From contig LT642672.1 in NCBI GenBank assembly GCA_900128585.1, forward strand, positions 1 through 12,643: a DNA stretch of 12,643 bases. The letters are read 5' to 3'. The notes beneath the pieces were generated by a model. The model was not told the origin of the DNA, did no database searches, and was given only the letters and a program-made list of their open reading frames with translations. The translations under genes and the position numbers were made by a program. The DNA comes from Stramenopiles sp. TOSAG23-3. Lineage: Eukaryota > Sar. Of the stretch, positions 1 to 6,424 are shown one piece after another. Position 1 is the stretch's first letter, and every line of letters begins with the position of its first letter.

Positions 1-3000
1 TGGAACCCCCCCCCCCCCCATCTGCACCATTTGCAGTTGGGCAATCACCTCCTCTTCCACGCTGTCCACCATTTCCGTTTCCACCGGAGCGGCTACTAAT
101 GCCACCGAGACCGCCGGCGTTCTTGGTACCTCCTTTTCCACCAGTACCATCTCTAGTTGTTGGGCCCGCACAGTCCTTATCGGGCCCTCCTTGCCCGCCG
201 CCGCCAACGCCACCAATGCCCGAAGTATTGGCTTCCCCATCACTGTTGCCACCGCCACCTCCAGCTTCCATGAGCAATACATCATTTAACAAAATTGCAG
301 AGGAACCGCCGCCTCCTCCTCCTTTGCGCATCCCAGCATTACTCTGGCCATTGCAACCTGTGATTAGTTTTAAAGTCCCATTCGCATGAAATCTTCCTCT
401 GATGATACCACCCGTTGCCACAATCTTGTGGAGGTGATGCTGCCCCTCACCCCCACAAGCCCCGGCAACAGTGACCTCTACATCCATATTTGATATATCC
501 AGCACGTATATATTACATTGTCCATAAACTTGGTCAAACAACGTTGATCGAAATCGAAATGCGCCGCCTTTAGATTTAGATGGCGACATTGATTCAGCAT
601 AATTATTATGCAGGACCGATTCCGATATAACAAGGTCTGTGTTCTCACTGTAGACTCCACCGCCGCCCTCGAACGTGGCTACATTGCCCATCAAAATACT
701 GTTATTCAGTTCAACGGTGCTTCCCATTATCGAGTACAGCCCCCCCCCCCCCAGGGTTGCCCTATTGTTGACCAAATCACATGCGGTCAAAGTTACTCGA
801 CCATCTCGGAGAGAAATAGCGCCACCCCTGTCAGCAGTATTACCATGAAAAACAGAGGAAATGGCGCGAAATGTCGATGAGTTGTCATGTATTGATACAG
901 CGCCCCCTCTTCCATCGTCGAGTTCCATGCCTTCTGCCATTCTAGATATGTATGACGGCGGAAAGGCAAAATTGTATATGTTTCCCTCAATGATTGTTCC
1001 TGGAAACAAATCGTCCAAGGTCGCTCCATCAGATGAGTATACTGCGCCTAAAACAAGCTCATCGGGGGATACTATACCGATAGAATCGCTCCAAGATCCC
1101 GTGAATGAAGCGCTACAACTTAGTCGGCCATTGATATATAATTTGAATGTTTTGTACTCCCGGACAAGTGTCACATGGGAGCGCTGATTAAGTGGTAATG
1201 GTTTTGATGAAGTTAATTGGTGATTGTCATATACAGATGGATCCACCTGGCACGATATCGACCTTGTGTAACCCGACGGCGTCGGGAGCACATGAAAATA
1301 AATGTGTCCATCGGGCTGTGCCGCTAGGTAAAATCCAGTGTCTACATTCACTCTGTGCCGACTTAAAATCGTTCCTGATCGCGATGATGGATTCACAAGG
1401 GCAGTAAAAGTAAAGTCTTGTGAAAACGCATGCCACCCTGACGGTTCCACAATGCCTGCGTGTGCGTAGAAAGGTAGAAATTTGACTTTGCGGGTGTTCA
1501 AAACATCTTCAGGTCCACGGAGCAACACGTGATATTCACAATCTTGAGTCGTCGTGAAATCATTTCCAACCGAATACGACAGCCTGCATACAGTGCTGTC
1601 ATTGTACCAGTCAATGCTTTTACAGAGCTTATTTGCAACGCAAGCATGTTTGCATGCTTGCAAAGACACGCCTCCAACGTTAAAATCATTCTTGTTGGTC
1701 AAACAACCGGAGATATACGAATCAGGCTGTGTCCATAAAATTGCCGTTGCGTGTCCTTTGGTCAAGTTCACATGTTTTATCACCAAGGCCCCACCACTTT
1801 CCACCTTGAACAGACGGTTATTCCCGCTGCCGATTATCTTTGGCATGGTGCCGAGGGCATCCGGGACCCCGATCACGGTCAACGAACTGGTTACAACAAT
1901 TTCCTGGTCAAGAACACAATCTTGCGTCATCGTCACTGTGCCGGAAGCCGGAAGGCACCGCGTTTTGCAGTTGACACCTTGGTTTGGATTCAATTTAGCC
2001 TGGCAAGTGGAGTAAAGGCCGTACCCGTAGTCGGCGCACTGGACTGGGTCGTCGATACAGGATTTAGGAGGATGTCGCATGAAACTATTCAGTGGCAAAG
2101 CAACATTTATAAAGTAGATATTTTCTGATAATCCATCTGAAATTGCGGTTGCTCGGACTTGAGCATTGATTGTATGAACGCCATACCCTAATACCCCGCA
2201 GTCGGTTGCTACAGGAACACTATCAGTGGGGGAAGACCAGAAACTCTCTATATTGTGAGTTTCACACGAGCCAGTGGGTTCTTTATAACGACTTTCAATG
2301 GCAATAATACTAACTTTCCCATGTGCCAGAATCGTTTTAGTCAGTACCATCTTACAGGTCGAGGTCGAACGAAAATAAAATAACCATTTTGAGGAATCTG
2401 TGGACATTCGGTGAGCATTTGCGTGAAAGCTTTTAGTGCCGAGTTTTATATGCATCCCACACATTTTTGCGCCAATCAGATATATATCGTTGGTTTCGAT
2501 ACCCTGGTTGACACTACCCTGAAATTCGGTCTTATTTATTTTATTCACAGACGTCATCTTTTCCGTTTCAATTGTAGAGAAACTTGTACCCCCCCCAGTC
2601 AAGTTCAAACTCTTCAACACCAGCACCCCACCGCTCTCCACCTTGAACAGACGGTTATTCCCGCTGCCGATTATCTTTGGCATGGTGCCGAGGACATCCA
2701 GGACCCCAGTGACGGCCAACGAACTGGTGACAACGGCTTCGGCGCTCATCGTACAGTCCGCATTCAAAAAGAAATCCCCAGTCGCCGCGGCACAATCCCA
2801 CTGCGGTTTTGTCGGCAGACACGACTCAATGGACGGTGGCAAAAATGTGGCAGAAACAACTTGTTTGTACAGGTCCGTGGGGCACGTAATGGAACTATTG
2901 TACGAACATAAAACGCCATGCTCCGCATTGTCGGTTCGGTCAGTGCAGATACCGGTGAAGGGTGGAATCGTGCATGGAGAACCAGAGCATGTTTGGCGCG

Positions 3001-3967
3001 ACAAAGTGCCGTACGCGGCGGCTCCACTGTCCAGAGGAGTGTCAGCGTCGTATAAGTAGAAGCTGGTTCCGGTGCTGGCACATGCGCTGCAATGAACAAA
3101 TTTTGTGGATACAGTCGTGATGGACGCAGCGCCACCCTTCTGTGTATATTTTTGCACCATGATCTGGTGTCCATTGCCTAATCCAGAAGCATGGTTCCGA
3201 ACAAACGAACTTTCTCGTATTGTTACCACGGTATCACCAACTATGAACAGACCACCGCCACCCTCAGATGATCCTGCCCCGTTTCCTGTTTTCGTATTCT
3301 CAAGAACTAAGCATCGGAATAATGCCAGTGAGCCACGGTTCTGACGTATACCGCCTCCTCGATTTACCGCGGTGTTCCTAGCTACGATAGTATCTATCAA
3401 ACGAACGGACCCTTCCATGCTCCATAGAGCTCCTCCTCTTTTCAGTGCCGTGTTATCTGTAACGTTGGAGTGAAACAGTTGTATCGAACTACCAGAATTA
3501 CCAAACAAACAACCTCCACCGCCGCTAGCATGGTTGGCGATAAACGCACAGTATGTGGCGTGCAAGGTACTGCCGGAGCCCACGTATATGGAACCACCGC
3601 TATATTCTCCATTCCCACCCGTTAGGTTCAACCATCTGAGTGTAAGCGTATGGTTGTTCCCACTCGTTAAGTTAAAGTGCCGCCCCCCGCCCGTCTTTGC
3701 AGTAATCGTCGTGATCGCGGAGTCTCCGGTGATCGACATGTCCCCGGTCAACGAGACTCCCGCGCTCGTCATAGTGCAGTCGGTCGTACATTGAAACGTC
3801 CCACTCGCCTCTGGGAATATCGCTGCGCAGTTCCATTCATCAGCCGCCGCCCGTACAGAAATACCTGCAATCCAGAGTGTAACACAGGCACTCGCGTAGA
3901 CATACAGGAAGGGCTTCGATCGCGGCTTCGGTGTTGGCCCGATCAATAACCGTTGAGACGACAGCAT
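1..3967 (-). CDS. Giant secreted mosaic protein: beta-helix, PAN-like, LamG-like and Gly-rich domains (partial, C-terminus off left edge)
   Basis: I translated this frame by hand from the ATG at 3967-3965 to the left edge and met no stop, giving at least 1322 residues. The N-terminus has a basic stretch and then a hydrophobic segment (about residues 20-38) ending in an Ala-rich site (about 39-42), so a signal peptide or anchor is likely. Residues about 50-330 hold short repeats rich in GG, Asn, Ser and Thr, typical of right-handed parallel beta-helices of the Pmp/pectate-lyase-like type. Residues about 400-740 carry two further similar modules sharing the string GTMPKIIGSGNN. Residues about 750-815 have six Cys (755, 772, 776, 782, 794, 810) in a PAN/apple-like pattern. 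Residues about 843-1003 resemble a LamG/concanavalin fold (FKLYINGRL, then LVLGAVYSSDG). A second beta-helix follows to about 1150. From about 1165 to the edge it is Gly-rich, like the ALK/LTK-type Gly-rich domain. Many N-x-S/T sites fit a secreted glycoprotein. Adhesion or a cell-surface role is inference. Confidence 0.88.
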   Translation of the reverse strand, partial: MLSSQRLLIGPTPKPRSKPFLYVYASACVTLWIAGISVRAAADEWNCAAIFPEASGTFQCTTDCTMTSAGVSLTGDMSITGDSAITTITAKTGGGRHFNLTSGNNHTLTLRWLNLTGGNGEYSGGSIYVGSGSTLHATYCAFIANHASGGGGCLFGNSGSSIQLFHSNVTDNTALKRGGALWSMEGSVRLIDTIVARNTAVNRGGGIRQNRGSLALFRCLVLENTKTGNGAGSSEGGGGLFIVGDTVVTIRESSFVRNHASGLGNGHQIMVQKYTQKGGAASITTVSTKFVHCSACASTGTSFYLYDADTPLDSGAAAYGTLSRQTCSGSPCTIPPFTGICTDRTDNAEHGVLCSYNSSITCPTDLYKQVVSATFLPPSIESCLPTKPQWDCAAATGDFFLNADCTMSAEAVVTSSLAVTGVLDVLGTMPKIIGSGNNRLFKVESGGVLVLKSLNLTGGGTSFSTIETEKMTSVNKINKTEFQGSVNQGIETNDIYLIGAKMCGMHIKLGTKSFHANAHRMSTDSSKWLFYFRSTSTCKMVLTKTILAHGKVSIIAIESRYKEPTGSCETHNIESFWSSPTDSVPVATDCGVLGYGVHTINAQVRATAISDGLSENIYFINVALPLNSFMRHPPKSCIDDPVQCADYGYGLYSTCQAKLNPNQGVNCKTRCLPASGTVTMTQDCVLDQEIVVTSSLTVIGVPDALGTMPKIIGSGNNRLFKVESGGALVIKHVNLTKGHATAILWTQPDSYISGCLTNKNDFNVGGVSLQACKHACVANKLCKSIDWYNDSTVCRLSYSVGNDFTTTQDCEYHVLLRGPEDVLNTRKVKFLPFYAHAGIVEPSGWHAFSQDFTFTALVNPSSRSGTILSRHRVNVDTGFYLAAQPDGHIYFHVLPTPSGYTRSISCQVDPSVYDNHQLTSSKPLPLNQRSHVTLVREYKTFKLYINGRLSCSASFTGSWSDSIGIVSPDELVLGAVYSSDGATLDDLFPGTIIEGNIYNFAFPPSYISRMAEGMELDDGRGGAVSIHDNSSTFRAISSVFHGNTADRGGAISLRDGRVTLTACDLVNNRATLGGGGLYSIMGSTVELNNSILMGNVATFEGGGGVYSENTDLVISESVLHNNYAESMSPSKSKGGAFRFRSTLFDQVYGQCNIYVLDISNMDVEVTVAGACGGEGQHHLHKIVATGGIIRGRFHANGTLKLITGCNGQSNAGMRKGGGGGGSSAILLNDVLLMEAGGGGGNSDGEANTSGIGGVGGGGQGGPDKDCAGPTTRDGTGGKGGTKNAGGLGGISSRSGGNGNGGQRGRGGDCPTANGADGGGGGS
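1754..1924 (-). repeat. Internal module copy 2 of the mosaic protein (DC...SSL...GTMPKIIGSGNN...NLT)
   Basis: This coding repeat begins with an Asp-Cys pair, passes through VVTSSL and GTMPKIIGSGNNRLFKVESGG, and ends at an NLT sequon. It is in frame with and strongly similar to copy 1 at 2591-2764, 279 residues earlier in the protein. The 57 bases 1800-1856 are identical to 2637-2693. The module probably forms the first turns or the cap of a beta-helix segment. Confidence 0.85.
2591..2764 (-). repeat. Internal module copy 1 of the mosaic protein
   Basis: This is the partner of the copy at 1754-1924. It has the same order of elements: Asp-Cys, VVTSSL, GTMPKIIGSGNNRLFKVESGG, then LNLTGG. A perfect 57-base direct repeat (2637-2693 against 1800-1856) lies inside it, while the flanking bases differ at scattered positions. 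Confidence 0.85.
3616..3782 (-). repeat. Diverged module copy 0 of the mosaic protein
   Basis: The first module after the signal peptide has the same skeleton as the two later copies: Asp-Cys-Thr-Met, a beta-rich stretch (VSLTGDMSITGD), SGNN, then LNLTGG. It lacks the GTMPKII string and shows no obvious DNA identity with them. It looks like an older duplication of the unit that starts each beta-helix segment. Confidence 0.6.
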
Positions 3968-4164
3968 CAGTTCGGCGTTTATTCCAGCGCTGTTCGTACG
4001 AAGAACATAACAACAAACATTATATCATAATTTTGTTTCGTTTAGTGTCACCACTTCGTTAATGGCCTTTTTTCCTGTGAGATTATATCTATCTGGTTGT
4101 TTGAAAAAATAGTCTGGCACCCTACACTCTATTATCGATAAGAAGATCACATCGATGCACTTTG

Positions 4165-4357
4165 CTTTTTTTCCTTTCTTCTTTCTTTTTTTTCTTCTTC
4201 TTCTTCTTTCTTCTTTCTTCTTTCTTCTTTCTTCTTTCTTCTTCTTTCTTCTTCTTTCTTCTTCTTCTTCTTCTTCTTCTTCTTCTCCTCCTTTCTTCTT
4301 CTTCTTCTTTCTTTCTTCTTTCTTTCTTCTTTCTTCTTCTTTCTTCTTTCTTCTTCT
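4165..4357 (+). repeat. Pure polypyrimidine (TTC)n/(TTTC)n tract, 193 nt
   Basis: The plus strand holds only T and C from just after G4164 to just before G4358, mostly TTC and TTTC units with a (TTC) core around 4258-4286. It lies about 410 bp upstream of the nucleoplasmin-like start codon and is pyrimidine-rich on that gene's sense strand. Mirror-symmetric homopurine/homopyrimidine DNA of this kind can form triplex (H-DNA); any function here is inference. Confidence 0.95.
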
Positions 4358-4472
4358 GTTTTTTTATTTATTACTTATTACTATAATATTATTATACTAA
4401 AACTTATTCTTCCTATTTGTATTTTATACTAATCCAATACAATATGCTATATATATTGTTAAAAAATAATTG

Positions 4473-4498
4473 TTTATATAGGGATTACCCTATATAAA
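4473..4498. promoter_or_regulatory. Perfect inverted repeat with TATATAAA on both strands
   Basis: Two 11-base arms, TTTATATAGGG and CCCTATATAAA, flank the spacer ATTA with no mismatch. Each strand therefore carries a TATA-box-like TATATAAA preceded by CCC. It lies between two divergent genes, 272 bp from the plus-strand start and about 505 bp from the minus-strand start. It could be a bidirectional core promoter or a dimeric factor site. The symmetry is seen directly; the role is inferred. Confidence 0.45.
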
Positions 4499-4567
4499 TA
4501 TACTCTATAATAATATAGTCTTATTTTGTGACTTCCTTCATTCTTTTCGTTCTTCTTCTTCCACCAC

Positions 4568-4592
4568 CGATTCGGATCGATTCGGATCGATT
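4568..4592. repeat. Tandem 10-mer CGATTCGGAT, 2.5 copies
   Basis: Two exact copies of CGATTCGGAT are followed by CGATT. It lies 179 bp upstream of the nucleoplasmin-like start codon. One copy per helical turn would place the same site on the same DNA face, as for a tandemly bound regulator. No factor can be named. Confidence 0.6.
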
Positions 4593-4770
4593 GTTGGCTT
4601 ATATCAAAGTTTCAGATTACAATGGAGACGTTTGAAAGAAATTGGATAGTTTTTCCCTCTCTTCCTTTCTGTTTTTCTTTTCTTCGTTGCGGTAGCCAGG
4701 TATTGTTTTTCTTCCCCTGTATTTATTGTTTTTGTTATTATTGTAATACTATATACCACCACTCACCGCA

Positions 4771-5604
4771 ATGGAAGAAAGTACGTTGCCATTAGAAAGT
4801 TTGACGTTTTGGAGTGGGTCCGTCCGCCCTGGGGAACCGTTGAAAGTACGTGTAGAGGACGGTGCGTTGCTCCACGTAAACGGTGCGTGTGTATTGGACG
4901 AGAGTAGTGGTAGACCAGCGGCGATCTTAAAAGTCAAGTGCAAGGGTGGAAGGATCAAAGCGCCCGCGACGTTGTGCGTCCTCCAAGGTAGTCAGTGCAA
5001 CGTTACGTTGACGGCGTATTTCGAGCGAACCGCGACGTTTTCGGCGATGGGGAGCGGGACCATCCACCTGTACGGCCACTTTATCAACGTCATGTCGGAC
5101 GTGCCGCCCACCGCTGAGGGCGGGGATGACGGGGTAGAGACGGAAAGCGCCATCCAGGCCAAAATGGCCTCGTACAGGGCACAGTCGCAGGCTCGGCCAC
5201 AGCCCCAGTCCGTCGGGGCGAAGCGGGCCGCGAAGACTAGTAGTAGCGAAGATAGTAGTGGATCGAGCGACGAGTCGAGCTCCTCGGACGACGAGGGAGG
5301 ACGAAACCCATCGCTGGCGAAGAAACGACGGGTTGAGGTAGGACCACAGCAAAACGGAAACGCAGGGGTAGCCCCAGCACCCAACGCCAACCCAACCGTT
5401 GATAAAATTATTTCAGACGTCATCCATGAAAGCCCGACGAAATCCATTGCCCTGTCCACCCTTGGGTCCGAATTTACTAAACGGTCCGGGGGGAAGAAAT
5501 TCAAAGACTTGGTGCCAGGGAAACGAATGGGGGCCTACATTAAAGAACAAGGAAACTATACCATCACACCCGATCATCATGTCAAATTCAATACCCAACA
5601 TTGA
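4771..5604 (+). CDS. Nucleoplasmin-like histone chaperone with C-terminal LOTUS-like/winged-helix domain
   Basis: The protein has 277 residues. Residues about 9-105 fit the nucleoplasmin-like fold found in FKBP39-type immunophilins and HD2-type deacetylases: an early FWSGSVRPGEPL segment, LLHVNGACVL in the next strand, and a closing FERTATFSAMGSGTIHLYGHF-like edge. These domains usually make pentamers that bind histones. Residues about 156-178 are a Ser/Asp/Glu acidic tract, the expected histone-binding tail, followed by a basic KKRR at 184-187 (nuclear signal). There is no FKBP peptidyl-prolyl isomerase domain. Residues about 208-275 instead form a compact helical domain with a final beta-like NYTITPDHHVKF, suggestive of a winged helix of the OST-HTH/LOTUS kind. 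The start is the first ATG after an AT-rich leader, in the context CACCGCAATGG. The nucleoplasmin assignment is fairly secure; the C-terminal assignment is tentative. Confidence 0.82.
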   Translation: MEESTLPLESLTFWSGSVRPGEPLKVRVEDGALLHVNGACVLDESSGRPAAILKVKCKGGRIKAPATLCVLQGSQCNVTLTAYFERTATFSAMGSGTIHLYGHFINVMSDVPPTAEGGDDGVETESAIQAKMASYRAQSQARPQPQSVGAKRAAKTSSSEDSSGSSDESSSSDDEGGRNPSLAKKRRVEVGPQQNGNAGVAPAPNANPTVDKIISDVIHESPTKSIALSTLGSEFTKRSGGKKFKDLVPGKRMGAYIKEQGNYTITPDHHVKFNTQH

Positions 5605-5620
5605 CATCAATTAATGCATT

Positions 5621-5628
5621 AATAAGAA
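5621..5628 (+). terminator. Candidate poly(A) signal AATAAGAA
   Basis: AATAAGAA begins 17 nt after the stop of the nucleoplasmin-like gene. The same octamer begins 11 nt after the stop of the RING-BRCT gene at 8535. The sharing and close placement suggest a variant polyadenylation signal, but only two cases exist here. Confidence 0.3.
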
Positions 5629-5742
5629 ACAATATATGATATTATCATCCATATCTCAATTTTAAAAAGCTAACTTAACTTCGACTAATCCTCAGAACTC
5701 GGAGGAGTTTGAACCTTCCAACGAGGAGGTGTGACGGTGTGA

Positions 5743-5951
5743 CTTCCTTCTTCTTCTTTCCTTCTTCTTTCTTCTTCTTCTTTCTTTTCTTCTTTCTTCT
5801 TCTTTCTTCTTCTTTTCTCTCTTTCTTCTTTTCTCTTCTTCTTTCCTTTCTTCTTTCTTTTCTACTTTCCTCTTTCTTCTTTCCTCTTTCTTTTCTTCTT
5901 TCTTCTTCTTTCTTTTCTTCTTTCTTATTTCTTCTTCTTTCTTCTTCTTCC
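5743..5951 (+). repeat. Polypyrimidine TTC-type tract, about 209 nt
   Basis: The plus strand is all T and C apart from A5864 and A5927. Units are mixed TTC, TTTC and TTTTC. It lies upstream of, and on the sense strand of, the RING-BRCT gene. Antisense frames through it encode only Glu/Lys/Arg low complexity. Confidence 0.95.
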
Positions 5952-6130
5952 AGTTGCGCGGGAAATGACATGGACCATTATAAGTTAAGGTGTTAATGTA
6001 ATATTATAATTATTTTTGTTATATTAAATTTATTTAATTGTTATTATTATAGAAACGTATTTACCTTATTGTTTTGATTCTCATTTTTATTTATTATTAT
6101 TTTTTTCAACAAAAAACAAAAAACGACGAA

Positions 6131-6213
6131 CTTCTTCTCTCTTCTTCTTCTTCTTCTTCTTTCTTTTTTTCTTTCTTCTTCTTCTTTCTTCTTCTTACTT
6201 CTTCTTCCTTTTT
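6131..6213 (+). repeat. Polypyrimidine TTC-type tract, about 83 nt
   Basis: This second, shorter tract is pure T/C apart from A6197. It ends 211 bp before the RING-BRCT start codon and is again pyrimidine-rich on that gene's sense strand. Confidence 0.93.
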
Positions 6214-6424
6214 GTTGTTGTCATTTTTTCAAAATTCAATACAAAATATAAAATGGGAATTAAGTAAATGAAATGCATTTTCAGGAACAATTTCTTGTTC
6301 GCGTTTCTCACATTCCTTATTCTTTCGCTCGGTTATTTTTTCTTTCCCGTCTCTGCGTTGGTCTCTTCTGGACAAAACCAACCACGCCACGCCACGCCAG
6401 CAGCATTCCAACCCATTCACCACT

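Larger units (their letters stand above)
3968..4770. other. Divergent 5' intergenic region (803 bp)
   Basis: This spacer separates the start of the minus-strand mosaic gene from the start of the plus-strand nucleoplasmin-like gene, so it should hold both promoters. It is AT-rich. It contains a 193-nt pyrimidine tract, a TATA-containing palindrome, a tandem 10-mer and four ATCGAT hexamers (4134-4139, 4151-4156, 4576-4581, 4586-4591). I see no gene here. The open frames across the tract are low-complexity Phe/Leu/Ser strings. Confidence 0.8.
5605..6424. other. Intergenic region between nucleoplasmin-like and RING-BRCT genes (820 bp)
   Basis: An AT-rich spacer between two plus-strand genes, it should hold the 3' end of the first and the promoter and leader of the second. 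It carries two TTC-type tracts separated by about 180 bp of very AT-rich DNA. Just before the RING-BRCT start lies a short C-rich leader with tandem CCACG units (about 6383-6400). I see no convincing gene. Confidence 0.8.

Noticed and set aside
2764-3174. 136-codon minus-strand frame
   Set aside because: It is out of phase with the large minus-strand gene, which is continuous through this interval, and it shows no domain.
99-3949. Many plus-strand open frames (for example 99-389, 1554-2015, 2411-2911, 3534-3794)
   Set aside because: They lie opposite the long minus-strand frame, which has a signal peptide, internal repeats and domain character. The plus frames are Pro-rich or featureless mirror images of Gly-rich repeats.
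1-3967. Bacterial Pmp autotransporter
   Set aside because: The beta-helix repeats resemble Pmp proteins, but PAN-like, LamG-like and Gly-rich domains and the eukaryotic neighbours argue against it. The C-terminus, where a beta-barrel would be, is outside the window.
4155-4400. Phe/Leu/Ser-rich open frames over the TTC tract, and similar frames at 5709-5996, 9533-9988 and 12094-12384
   Set aside because: They are translations of TTC/TTTC repeats, with no complexity outside the tract.
4992-5504. 170-codon minus-strand frame opposite the nucleoplasmin-like gene
   Set aside because: A Ser/Pro-rich mirror of the acidic Ser tract; no domain, and the plus strand has a recognisable fold.
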